Origin: Isoetes taiwanensis | Lineage: Eukaryota; Streptophyta; Lycopodiopsida; Isoetales; Isoetaceae | Direction of reading: 5' to 3' | Assembly: GCA_021234155.1 (NCBI GenBank) | Contig: JAJEKV010000045.1 | Coordinates: 6,095,470-6,159,469, forward strand | Length of the DNA: 64,000 nt | Part shown: positions 33,476-43,539 of the stretch, in pieces | How the letters are laid out: each line of letters starts with the position of its first letter | Position numbering within the stretch: the stretch's first letter is position 1 | Made by a program: the position numbers and the translations under genes | Notes under the pieces: generated by a model | The model's database searches: none | What the model saw: the letters and a program-made list of their open reading frames with translations, nothing else | What the model was told of the DNA's origin: nothing

Positions 33476-34099
33476 ATGGATCATCTTTTCAACAATTCTG
33501 ACCAGGGCATGGAAATCGAGCTGAGATGTCGCGTGCCCGGCATCATGCATCTCTCTGTAGACTGTGTAAAGCTTGCACCTAAGGATGAGCAAGGTGTAAG
33601 ACAACTGCAGGTACGAAACATTTACAATGGCCACTTAACTGCATTGAAAAAAAAGAATAAGAGACAGGCCGAATGCAGCAATAGCTCCTCATATTTGTAT
33701 AGTTGATCCTGCCCAGTGCAATGATAAGGAGCTGTTCGTTAAGGAAGAGGACGAGAACTACAGATACTATGTTTTAGGGGGCACCCACAGTTTCAAGGCA
33801 AGAAGACAGCTATACAAGGAAACAAAGGAGCACTGCTTCTCACAAATCTTTGCCTTTGTTTACGTGGGTGTCACTGACTCAGAGGCAAAGCTGCTTGCAA
33901 TGAGCCACAACGTGGACAATGAGTATCGGATGAGTATGAGCTTCACAGATAAAATTAAATTCATGCACAAGGAATATGAACTCTTCCGTTCAAAGCACCA
34001 AGGTGAGAAAGATATTAATGAAGACCAGGCTCTGTACCTGGCCTTAAAAGAACAGTGCGCTACTGAGTGCTGCCTAACTTACTCCACCTCAGATGCCAG

Positions 34100-34142
34100 A
34101 GCATCTCTTATAAAATATGGAGCATCTCTTATAAGATATGAT
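34100..34142 (+). repeat. In-frame 21-bp tandem duplication in exon 1
   Basis: GAGCATCTCTTATAA[A/G]ATATG occurs twice in a row within the ParB-side exon, duplicating the peptide ASLI[K/R]Y. The frame is kept, so it could have arisen while the gene was still functional. Confidence 0.7.
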
Positions 34143-34478
34143 AATTATTTTCAGTTAGCTTTCCGGCATGGACATGTAAGTATTTTCTCTCGACCTTCGC
34201 CTTTGGCTATGCCCGCATGGCTCTTAAATATTTTTTTAACATGCTTGTTGTTTTCTATGTTAGGTCTGGGAGCTACAAGAAAAAATTTTTGACATGTTCT
34301 CTGAGGGCACTTTAAAAACTAAAGGCAAGTCAACGGATTCCAAGAGGAAAAAAATGATCCCGCAAAGCAAAAGGATATGGGCATAATGGCCTGGCGTGAA
34401 ATGCAAGGCCTAAAAAATGTTGACAAAGTTTGTGAGGTCCTGCAAAAGGTTGTTGATAAACAGTTCACTCTGGAAGAG

Positions 34479-34492
34479 ATGCAGAGAGAATT

Positions 34493-34494
<2 letters not shown>
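34479..34494 (+). repeat. LINE-C target-site duplication, left copy
   Basis: ATGCAGAGAGAATTTA is identical to 41591-41606 on the far side of the LINE and sits inside exon 2 of the methyltransferase gene. Confidence 0.95.
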
Positions 34495-34526
<32 letters not shown>

Positions 34527-34544
34527 AGGCAAGGCTAAATTATA

Positions 34545-36800
34545 TTAATTAAAGAAAGGAAAATACACAAAGTAGGGTAAAAAAATGGAACGTAAAAGCC
34601 CCCAAAGGGCATGAGCAAGGCTTGCTCTCATATGGGGCCAGAAATAGGCTCTCTTGCATGAATATAATTCAGCAATCTCCATCCTTGGCCCAAGAACACT
34701 TGAAGAAGTGAAGGAAGCCTTGAACCGTGCCAATCCTGTCCATAGCTTTATCGTAGGCATGTCCCATCTTCCGTGGGCAATGGCTATTAGAGCTACCGCT
34801 TGGTTGAATGAGCTCTTTATCATGGCAATGGATATTCTCTCGCCGCCAAGGGCCATCAGCGCACTGTGTTTCCATACTGCCCATAAGGCAATGCAAATGA
34901 GGGAGTAGCCAAGTTTATCGGTCTGCAACATTGCAATTCCTGGCCATTGAAGTTGTGATGCATCAAGGTGAATCAAGGGAATTACCCAATCCCAGAAAGA
35001 AGAAGAACATGTGTTCAACAGTTTCAGCCCCACCACATTGAAGAGGGCAGCTAGTCTTTACTGATTTTCCTCCTCAGAGCAGCCAAGACATAGTAGCGAG
35101 ACCGCCGCGCCAGCTGAGCCACATGAATAACTGTACTTTCTTAGTACAATATGAAGACCAACATTTCTTGAGCTGCCTTGTTAGGTCCACGCTTGTGAGA
35201 GTTGTGTGGCTTGCCACACATGGTAGCAGATCGTCAAGCAAGGCTTGGTAGATCCCCCTGACTGAATAAGATGCCCTGTTATTTAGGAGCCAGATCTCCT
35301 CACTACCATTAGTTCCCGTTAGGCCATTAACCTGCTGCATAATGTTTCTGTAGACCATTTTGTCGGAGCTGGTGCCTGCAATAGCTTTCTTGAGCCTGGT
35401 CCAGGACCACCATTTTGCACGGTCAGGGTTCCAGAGATGACTTAGATACATAAAGCCAGCCGCTTCCCATTTTCTACATATCCTGGGGTGCATAAGCGCA
35501 AGGGGACAATCCTCTTGATAACTAGTCATGGGGCTCCAAAAGATGGGCAATCTGCCAGCTTCCAATGGGGCTTGGGCGGGTTTGAAACAGTCCTTCACAT
35601 CCTGCCATGCTTCCAAAGACCACATAGCGTACTTTGCGATGTGCCCGAGCCTATCTTAAAATCAATATAACATGCTGATACTGAGGAGAGACTTAGAGAG
35701 GGTTTGGACACTAATGGGCTGGCCTTACTAAGCCTTATAAAAATCGAGCCAAAGGATACCTCACCATTGAGAGCATTCCAAACGAGTTTCCCGACCAGAG
35801 CCTGAGAGTGTTTATGCAAGTCTCTACCTCCAAGTCCCCCATAAGCTTTTGGTTTGCAAACTTCAGACCATGCAATCTTTGCTGCACCTTGCCAAACAAA
35901 GGACCGTATGAACTGCTGCATCCTTTGATACACATATTTAGGAGCCAAAAGGATAGAAGAGAGGTATACAAGCGAACTACTAAGTACACTGTTGGCTATG
36001 GTAATTCTGCCAGCAGTTGAGAGACCTTTACATGACCAAATATTGATTCTCCTTTTTAGCTTGTCAAGAACAGTTGCCCAAGTGCCTTGCGGAAGGGCTC
36101 CCATAGCTAGGGGCAGCCCAAGCAGTTTGGTAAGCTCGCCTTTTCTGATAATTTTATATCCAAGATTGGTAATAAGAGGGGGAGGCTGGAACTCATGAGG
36201 CCATAGGATGGAGCTCTTTTTGGGATTTAATTTCACACCTGTTACTGTGCTGAAAGTCTGAATTGTTGCAAGGCAGTTCGCAATGCTTCCATTCTCATAA
36301 TTCAGGAAGAAAAAGGTGTCGTCAACAAATTGTTGGATACAAAGCTGCTTAGATCCTTGGGTTGGCATGCTGATGCCCTGTATCTCACCTGCTTGCATCT
36401 TACTCTTGATTAGAAGTGTGAGCGCATTAGTCAAAAGGATAAAGATGTAGGGGGCCAGGGGGCACCCTTGTCTAACCCCCTTTCTTAAATCAAAGAGCTG
36501 AGAAGGACTGCCGTTTATTAGGATGGAGGCAGTGGCTGATTTGTTGAGGCCCATGACAACCTCAATAAATTTGTTGGCAAACCCAAACTTGCCCATTATC
36601 TTGCGAATAGCATCCCATCGGACCGTGTCAAAGGCTCGTTTAAAATCGAGCTTCATCATGATACATTTTTGCTTGCTCTGTTCTGCCCAATGAAGTCCTT
36701 CGTAGGCCGAGAGGTAGTTGGCTAAAATACTTCTTCCAGAAAGAAATGCAGATTGCTCGGGGCTCAATGAATTTGCTTTGAGCAATGGCTTAAATCCGCC
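34545..36800 (-). pseudogene. LINE-C ORF2 C-terminal two thirds: RT and zf-RVT
   Basis: RT motifs on the minus strand: LDFKRAFDTVRWD (motif A), GVRQGCPLAPYIF (motif B) and FVDDTFFF (motif C, with Phe-Val in place of the usual Tyr-Ala before the catalytic Asp pair). Next come the thumb region and the zf-RVT segment (YCTKKVQLFMWLS, then CPLQCGGAETVEHMF). Frame changes near 36790, 35630 and 35050, plus a stop at about 35074, break the frame. The early RT part (KSPGPDGFPPEFF) is at 37159-36802. Confidence 0.9.
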
Positions 36801-36801
36801 G

Positions 36802-37159
36802 CTAGGAGCTTGGCAAAGAGCTTGTATGTGGTATTAGTGAGAGCAATAGGGGCCATTCTTCAATTGCTTCCGGCTTGTCAACCTTTGGAACAAGTGCAAT
36901 GAAACCAGTGGAGAGAGCAGGATGGAGGCTCTCATGCTGCCAAATCCCTCTGAAAACATGAAGGAGGTCATCCCCAAGATCATCCCAAAATTCAAGGAAG
37001 AATTCGGGAGGGAACCCATCCGGTCCTGGAGACTTGCCGTGTGCCATGGATTTGAGAGTTATCAGAATTTCCTCTTTGGTAATTTGCCTGCATAGAAGGC
37101 CATTGTCATAAGAATTTATTGATTTGTTGAGAACCTGAAGACAACAGTTCATTGCTTCC
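36802..37159 (-). pseudogene. LINE-C ORF2, RT N-terminal segment
   Basis: Directly follows the MITE insertion. It contains HGKSPGPDGFPPEFFLEFWDD and FIALVPKVDKPEAIEEW, the first conserved RT blocks. The frame is lost at about 36800, where two small indels around CCCC and GCGGCGG separate it from the RT core. Confidence 0.85.
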
Positions 37160-37413
37160 TCATAGTCCATGGGGGATTCACACAGAAGACCCGTATAAAC
37201 CTAGTGAGTGCATGGAAGGGGGTTTTTTCTCGACGTTTTCGTATGTATACTAGGGGTTTAAATCCCCCTCTTACTGACATTCTAGTGTGTTTTTTCCACG
37301 GAAGGGGTTTTTTCCAACACTTTTGCGTACGTATATAGGGGTGTTTCTTCTCATCTTAAGCACGCAGGTGGCATATGCTCATGTGATAAAGGTGAACCCC
37401 CCGTGTCATAGTC
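37160..37413. mobile_element. hAT-like MITE inside LINE-C ORF2
   Basis: A 238-bp element (37168-37405) with imperfect terminal inverted repeats CA[T/C]GGGGG[A/G]TTCAC. It is flanked by identical 8-bp duplications TCATAGTC (37160-37167 and 37406-37413). Removing the element and one duplication rejoins the LINE reading frame, so it landed after the LINE formed. The interior has repeated AAGGGG..TTTTTTCC...GTATAC-type phrases and no ORF. Confidence 0.85.
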
Positions 37414-38688
37414 ATTCGGGATACTATCCTGAGAAAAGAGCTTTGAGTAACTGTCCAGAAAGTGCCTTCTTATTTCTGACGGTTCCTTGATGTGAATGTT
37501 ATTGGGGAGCTTAAGAATATTGATTCCATTTTCCACAACTCTGTTCCCTGCAAGTCGAAAGAATACCTTTGAGCTCTCATTGTCCATATTATCATGCCAT
37601 TTTGCTTTGCTGCGCACAGCAGCACCTCTTGCCTCGTTTTCTTCTATTGATTTAATTTTACCTACAAGGTCTGCTTCATGATCTTGTAGAGTGGCATCCA
37701 AGGGATTACTCATAAGATTTGATCTCACCTCCCTGATCTTGTTGAAAAGCTCCATTTTGGCTTGTTTAAACTTTTGAATTCTCTCGCTGCCCCATTGCTT
37801 AATCCAGACCTTCATGTCTTTGAGCTTCCGGGCCCAGCTTTGCATACTTTGGAATGAGCTAATTCTGGGCAAGGTGCCGAGAAATTCTTTAAAAGGCAAG
37901 CAGAATTCTGATTTGTTTAAGTAGCTAGCATTAAATTTAAAAGGCGTAGAACCATCTCTCTTTGGCAAATGCAATGCTCCATCAATTTCCAGCTTCTGGG
38001 GAATGTGGTCTGACTGTGTAAAACCGTGTTGCCCTTCAACGAAATGCTTATCTAAAAACGGTGCAGATCGGCTTACCAAGTAGAAACGGTCCAACAAGGA
38101 ATATACTCTTTTGTTGCCGTCCTGGTTGTTACACCACGAGAACTCCGAAGCAGATGGAGGTATCAAGGTAAAGCCAATTGAATCCATGAGCTTATTCCAT
38201 GCTGATTTTTCCTCGAGAAGAAGGTTTCTGTGCACTCCAATCTTGTGATCCCAAGTTTCCACCATATTAAAATCTCCACCTAGTATCCAGTTGATGGTAG
38301 TTTGGGAGAGAATCCAGACCTCAATTTGCTGCCACATAAGTGCTCTTTCTCTGGGCTTATTAGAAGCATAAATGTTTATAATCCCCCAATTAACATTATC
38401 TGTGTTGATAGTAATGGCCTGCCAGCGCCCTTTGTGATGACAATAGGTGCTTTGAACCTGCACATTTCGCCAGATCAGGCCCACCCCACCTTTGGTTCCA
38501 TTTGCCTTACAAACTAAAGATTTATACCCGGAAGCTATCCAATTTCCAAAAGAGTTGGCTTCAAAATCACCTAGACGGTGTTCTTGGAACAGTACTATGT
38601 CTGCACTCATAGATCTAATGGCAGAGATCACTCGGGCACGCTTGAGAGCACCCTTAATCCCGCGTAAATTCCAGCTTATGATCCTCAT
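37414..38688 (-). pseudogene. LINE-C ORF2 N-terminus: apurinic/apyrimidinic-like endonuclease
   Basis: An endonuclease/exonuclease/phosphatase fold that nicks the target DNA. From the ATG at 38688: MRIISWNLRG (Asn of motif I), DIVLFQEHRLG (catalytic Glu), GGDFNM (Asp and Asn) and TQSDHIP (SDH). This domain is uninterrupted and keeps its key residues. It then reads into the MITE, which ends the frame shortly after 37413. ORF2 begins about 20 nt after the end of ORF1. Confidence 0.9.
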
Positions 38689-38705
38689 TGATAAGACTAG
38701 GATAT

Positions 38706-40355
38706 TCAATTATCTGAGGCTGATGGGCCATCCCTAGAGCCGCCATCAACTTTCTTTGCCTTCTTGCCTTTCTTTTTCTTCTTCTTATGAGCCTGCTGCT
38801 CTTCACCTACAATCTCCTCACTTAAGACCTCTTGGATGCAAACTTCCTCAGAACTAGAGGCCTGCTCATTTGCAGGAGGCTGCATCATTGTCTCCTGGCT
38901 ATCCATCATCACCAAGATGTTTCCTGCTTCCCTAACTGGCACATTGATAACTGTTGTATTTTTCTCAACATCCCTGTCTGGGACACCTGCTTCTGCTATG
39001 CTTGCTTTGTTCTTGTCGGAGCTGACACTAGCGTTATTATCCCTCTCATTTGTATCAGGCCAGATCCCCAATTGGATGTCTGAGGTAATGCAGCCGCTTG
39101 CTGCGTGCATAAAAACTGTGTGCACCATCCCTGGATGCTGGTTTGAAGTCAAGAGAGAACGATACCCTTGGGGCTCCAGGGGGTTTCGAGACTCTGTGAA
39201 TATATCAGGGACTAAATGGCAGTTTGGTGCCACTTCAGCAGCCGAGTGGCAGCCATGAGCCATGCTGGATGCCATCTGGCAATTGAGTGCCACCTCAGTA
39301 GCCTTGGGAGGTGGCTGAGTCACATCAGAAACAACCCTTGGAGGTGGGGCAGCTGTAGGGTCATGATCACCTGCATGGGAAGTGATATGCAACTGATTGT
39401 CCTGGGTGGTAGTCTGCAGTACAAAGGGAGGACGATTTGGAATCATAGGAGAGGTAGGTGGGGACATCCGAACGTTTCTGTTTGAGCACTCTCCCGCTTC
39501 AAATTGAGGAGCCACTGCATATCCTCGTCCTGTGTTTCTGCCACGCCCCATCATTCTTCCTTATCTATTTCCTCTACCTCTCCCTCTAACTGTAGTCCAG
39601 TCTGGGGTCTGCATTTCTGTTTGCTCCTCTAGCTGTTGGGGTGGTAGAGCTTGTAGACATCCAACACCATGTAACCTTGCATTGCAATTAGCACAGACAG
39701 GGGGAAGCCCTTCCAACCTGAGAGGAAATCTAACAGGCTTATCTCTGTAACCCATGAACGTGAGCTCCTCTGGGATATGCTTAAGAAGATCAATGGCTAG
39801 TCGAATTCTGGGAGAGGTATCAGGCTTGATCTCAAGCTGCAAGAATTCGCCAACCGGGGAGCATATAGCCTTTAGTGCAGGCTCTGTCCAGTACTCGGCA
39901 CTTAACCCTCTAAGTGAGGCCCAAACTGGGTAAGGAATGGATTGCGGATTATCACAGTCAAAATCCTGTTAGAATCTCTGCAAGAAGAACTCGCCTTGGC
40001 CACATGAGATAAGGCCTTTCCGAAGGAGGGTGTCAACTTCCTTAGAGGAATTTAGCTCCACAGCGAAGTGAGGAAAACCAAGCCAGTAAATTCGTGGGAT
40101 AATTGGAGTTCTGCAGATATGCTCCAGTAGCCTTCTAATCTCAGCAAGACTAATAGTTCCCCTAACAATTCTCCCTATAACTGCTTCTTTTTCCATTCTG
40201 CGAATCCGATCAGCCACAGCAGGGATGCGAAGAGAGATAGTGCCTTCAGGGGTGGGAGCTATCTCAACTTTGATAATCTCATCAGGTGGGATGGTGCTCG
40301 GGGAGCCCTCATGAGCAGCATCCCGATAAGAACGTGGAGCTTCCAGAGTTCCCAT
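38706..40355 (-). pseudogene. LINE-C ORF1: DUF4283-type RNA-binding protein with zinc knuckle
   Basis: A single frame from about 40355 (ATG; upstream stop at about 40407) to 38706, interrupted by stops at 39969-39971 and 39561-39563. The N-terminal part has RIYWLGFPHFAVEL and the DUF4283-like YPVWASLRGLSAEYW. The knuckle CANCNARLHGVGC follows at about 39680, and then a Gly/Arg segment. A low-complexity region leads to a Lys-rich tail (KKKKKKGKKAKK). ORF1 proteins coat the LINE RNA. Confidence 0.85.
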
Positions 40356-40368
40356 TTCAGGATAAGTA

Positions 40369-40701
40369 TTAGACTGAGAAGAGGTCAAGCTGAATGTTAC
40401 AGCCTAGATGATCACAGTGGAGTAGGATAGAAAAGTCTGCAGCAGGATCAAAAACACCCAAAATCTCCCTCAGGAGAGTGGGCCTGAGTATGCCAAAATG
40501 ATCCCTGGTAGCCGAGCCAAGCTCCTGAAGGAAAAGGAAGGGGAACTCTCTATCCTGAATAAAGTGGAGCCACAAGTTCCCAGGAGTATCTCTGAGCCAA
40601 CCAGAAAACTCGATTATAAGAGACGCAAAAGCGAAATAGAGCAAGGAACTATTCCGACTGTTGGAGACAGAGCTGGAAGCAGTTGACAACACAGACCTCA
40701 T
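40369..40701 (-). CDS. LINE-C leader ORF, overlapping ORF1 start (110 aa), unknown
   Basis: Open from an ATG at 40701 to a stop at 40369-40371, overlapping the 5' part of the ORF1 frame. It is Ser-rich at the start, then hydrophobic (LLYFAFASLIIEF). No family is recognised. It may be fortuitous. Confidence 0.25.
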   Translation of the reverse strand: MRSVLSTASSSVSNSRNSSLLYFAFASLIIEFSGWLRDTPGNLWLHFIQDREFPFLFLQELGSATRDHFGILRPTLLREILGVFDPAADFSILLHCDHLGCNIQLDLFSV

Positions 40702-40758
40702 GCTTCAATATCAAAGAGACCATGCCGAATGCCCAGAGATAGGCCAAAAGAACCTAAC

Positions 40759-41079
40759 TTAATAAACTTTAACCCTGATTTTTCCTACTGCCCATTCGCT
40801 GTAGACATCAAAAATGGCAAGAGGAGCAGCATTCCTGTCACCAACATACTCCCCTAGCCACGATTCGACCAGATCAATGGGGATTTTAGGGGTAGTGCCG
40901 GCTTCACCTACGAAGAGATGGTCTGGGAAGAACTGTTCTTCAAGAAGGGCTTCCCAGAGTTCAAGAACAGGCCCTTCAAGCCAGCCACAGAGATACTGCT
41001 CGCCGTGGACGATTATGGCAAAGAGTCTGGCGTGCTTGGGCTTTCTTGGCTGCAAAACTGGAGGAAGAGGAAGGCCCAT
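40759..41079 (-). CDS. LINE-C 5' leader ORF (106 aa), unknown function
   Basis: Starts at a true ATG (41079) and is open to TAA at 40759-40761, upstream of ORF1 on the element's minus-strand transcript. The sequence looks like a folded small protein: HARLFAIIVHGEQYLCGW, an acidic middle (VLELWEALLEEQFF) and SWLGEYVG before a basic end. Plant L1 elements are not normally described with a protein-coding leader ORF. I recognise no domain. It could be a lineage-specific ORF0-like product or a captured exon. Confidence 0.4.
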   Translation of the reverse strand: MGLPLPPVLQPRKPKHARLFAIIVHGEQYLCGWLEGPVLELWEALLEEQFFPDHLFVGEAGTTPKIPIDLVESWLGEYVGDRNAAPLAIFDVYSEWAVGKIRVKVY

Positions 41080-41131
41080 GAAAGGATGAAGAGGAGCAGA
41101 GGCTGACCCCTACCGGGGCTAGCAGGATCCG

Positions 41132-41463
41132 CCGAAGGGTAAAAGCATGTTAGGGTGTCCCTTAAAAAGTATTATTTAGTGACCAAAAAGGTACCTAAAA
41201 AGGTAGCCAGGACTGGGTACTGGGTACCTGTATAATATCTCAATATAAGGTATGTTTTATAACTTTTTATATATATATTGGTCTCCGATAGCATTATCTT
41301 TACCTTAACTTTGAATATTACCATGTCCTTGACTTTTATTTTGGATTTTTGTATTAGTTTTAATGAAAAGAAAAATGAGAAAGTACCCAGTTCTGAAGTA
41401 CCTAGTGTATGTACTTTTGCAGGTTCCAAAAGTGGTACACCCTAACATGCTTTTACCCCGAAG
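41132..41463. mobile_element. 320-bp MITE with atypical target duplication in LINE-C leader
   Basis: Terminal inverted repeats of 21 bp, beginning GGTAAAAGCATG at 41138, are perfect with the end at 41457. The flanks read CCGAAG at 41132-41137 and 41458-41463 (6 bp), or CGAA if one more G belongs to each repeat. Neither length matches the common plant superfamilies well (3, 8 or 9-11 bp, or TA). The interior is AT-rich and contains repeated GGTACC/TGGGTAC phrases. Confidence 0.8.
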
Positions 41464-41590
41464 AGCAGACCAAGCTTAGGATTGAAGGGAGGGGGAAGAC
41501 AGGTCAAGAATCGGAGCAGGGATGTTCATGACTTCGAGCTGCATGTCGCCAGAAACGAGCGCCTCACCAACGAGCTCACCATTTTCCATC

Positions 41591-41606
41591 ATGCAGAGAG
41601 AATTTA
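41591..41606 (+). repeat. LINE-C target-site duplication, right copy
   Basis: ATGCAGAGAGAATTTA, identical to 34479-34494. Exon 2 of the methyltransferase gene resumes immediately after it and ends at 41610 with a GTAAGC donor. Confidence 0.95.
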
Positions 41607-41853
41607 AGCAGTAAGCCTACATTACACACTCACATTTTTTCCAATGTTTGTTATTAACCTCTTGGAACGTTTGCAGCCAAAAAGATTGTGCACTCTGTCA
41701 GCAACAGTTAATGGTTCACCTCAACTGCGACAACTGGGAGAAGGTGCGGGAATTATACCCCACGTGGTCCTCAGACGAAAAAATAAATCAATATGCTGGG
41801 TATGTCATTTGTTTCTCCTTCTTGCTGCTTGAGTTAAGGTATTCGTTTTTGTA

Positions 41854-41879
41854 CCTGTGCTATGCGCGCATAGCACAGG
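41854..41879. repeat. Perfect 26-bp palindrome
   Basis: The half-site CCTGTGCTATGCG is followed by its exact reverse complement, in the intron between exons 3 and 4 of the methyltransferase gene. The core TATGCGCGCATA recurs at about 43171 and 43338. Confidence 0.9.
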
Positions 41880-43164
41880 AGTGAGGGAGCTGTCGTTTTG
41901 TTTCTTACAAATTTTTTCGGCTTTCAGAAAAAGAAAGACCCCATGCCACCTGGATTTTTAAACATGGTCCGGCTAGCTAAGGAGGAGCGGTCAAAGCTGA
42001 AAAAGTCTCAAGAAGCTGAGCAGAGTTTGGTGCCTTCGGAGTTTGAAAGATTTGATATGTTTGGCCAAAATTGTCTTTATCAGGTGTATCGTGGAGATTG
42101 TGTCAAACTTGACCACACTTTGAGATCTGGCAACTATTCCTTGTGCATAACTGACATACCTTATGGGTTTAAGTTGCCTGACAGCCGTGGTGATGACTCA
42201 CCATTTACGTACGCCGAGTTTGATTCTTTTTGGGAGGTTTGTTAAGATAAACACCGCCCCCACTCCTCGATTGTCGTCTTCCACTCCACTAACCAGTGCC
42301 GGTATGGTGCAAGCGCTATGAAGACCCACCGCAGGCCGGGTTACTGAGGCTGCCATATGGTAAGTGTCTAGTTGTTTTCTCCATGCGCATAGCGAATACA
42401 AAAGTGTTTCCTTTCTTTGCGGTTAAAGACGAATATTAGGGGGTGGTGGTGCTAGTGTTGTCAACGTGTGGGAGCAGATTCACATAGACTACCATAGCGT
42501 GATCCGGGCGGAAAGCCAAATGCACTATAATACTACCGGCATGGATTTTCGCAATGCTTTTCAATGCCCAAAGAGCCTTACAAAAGCTTACTGCACCCAG
42601 TTCACCGGGGACGATTGTCAATCCCTACCAGAAGCCTCAGAGACTAATTAACACGCTTCTGGAGATGTTCTCCCAACCTGGAGATTGGGTCGTTGACGGC
42701 TTTTCAGGATCTGGCACCACGTTGGCTTGTGCACTACAGAAGGGCCGTGAATCGCGAGCCATTGACGCCGACGCAGCGATGCAAGAGCATACATCAAATC
42801 ACGAAGTCGGTTCCTTACGCCTTGCCGGGCTAAAAACAGAACTTGGGATCAAGGATAAGGATGGTGTTCCGCCTTCTCCTCGTTTAGAGCCCTGTGCCTC
42901 CTCTTACCGGGAACACTGACAATCAAGCCGACTATGTTGAATTGATTCCCGTCGAAGATCCACTTAAGATCACAGAGGATAAAAGTCCGGCCGAGTCTGA
43001 GGAAAAACTACAAGCTACTAATCCTAAGTCTCCCCAAGGTTCTGAATCAGATGAGGAAATACCTGCAAAGGATGTTCCTTTAGATATTTAAAAAATTCAT
43101 GGCAAAAATTTAAACATTTTATTCTGTGTGCCCTATTTTAAATGTAATATATTCCATTAATGAT

Positions 43165-43475
43165 GTCATGTCTATGCGCGCATAGGCTTTTCTCTTTTCA
43201 GTTGTATTTTGTTGGTCTGAAAAGTTTGTCTTTTACTTTGTCTAAAAACAAGAAAACCTGCTTGTCTTCGAAATGTGGATTTCTTTAGGCTCACTGCGTT
43301 TTTTAAATAAATTATAATTTAATAAGGGCTGTCTTGTCTATGCGCGCATAGGCTTTTCTCTTTTCAGTTGCATTTTGGTGCTCCAAAAAGTGTGTTTCTT
43401 ACTTTGTCCAAAACCAAGAAAACCTGCTTGTCTTCGAAATGTGGACTTTTTTTAGGCTCACTGCGTTTTTTGGGC
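43165..43475. repeat. Tandem duplication with TATGCGCGCATA core, period about 166 bp
   Basis: GTCTATGCGCGCATAGGC followed by TTTTCTCTTTTCAGTTG and about 110 bp more occurs at about 43168 and 43335, just downstream of the methyltransferase ORF end. The CTCTTTTCAG phrase resembles a 3' splice site. Confidence 0.8.
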
Positions 43476-43539
43476 TTGTTTTTTTTTTTAAATGGCTAAA
43501 ATGCAGAATTTACGTGTTTTTGAAAAAGGAATCTGTAAT

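Larger units (their letters stand above)
34495..41590 (-). mobile_element. Complete L1-type LINE (LINE-C) inserted in the methyltransferase gene
   Basis: Bounded by perfect 16-bp target duplications, with a 31-nt poly(T) on the + strand (34495-34525) marking the poly(A) end on the minus strand. Length is 7096 bp including two later MITEs. Order on the minus strand: 5' leader with a short extra ORF, ORF1 (DUF4283-type plus zinc knuckle), ORF2 (endonuclease, RT, zf-RVT) and 3' UTR. The intact duplications and long tail indicate a recent insertion. ORFs nevertheless carry stops and frameshifts. Confidence 0.95.
33476..43091 (+). pseudogene. ParB-like domain plus N6-adenine/N4-cytosine DNA methyltransferase, split by a LINE
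   Basis: Exons: 33476-34175 (ParB/Srx-like: NIYNGHLTALK, then YYVLGGTHSFKARRQLY and HNVDNEYRMSMSF); 34264-34494, resumed at 41607-41610 after the insertion; 41677-41799 (CALC...H...C, possible zinc motif); 41928-42237 with catalytic DIPYGF (motif IV, usually DPPY); and from about 42430 to 43091 with NPYQKP and VVDGFSGSGTT (motif I, SAM-binding). Motif IV before motif I is the beta-class layout (Pfam N6_N4_Mtase). The expected product methylates DNA, and the ParB part probably binds DNA. Introns are GT..AG. Breaks: one-base shifts at A8 (33647-33654) and A7 (about 34352), a phase problem at A5 (41928), TAA 42243-42245, further shifts at about 42310 and 42890, and the LINE. The acidic tail ends at 43091. 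Whether it modifies A or C cannot be told. Confidence 0.8.

Noticed and set aside
33281-33634. Minus-strand Lys/Glu-rich ORF overlapping methyltransferase exon 1
   Set aside because: The + strand carries ParB-like coding in the overlap. The helical composition alone does not support a gene, although the part left of 33470 could belong to the neighbouring transposase relic.
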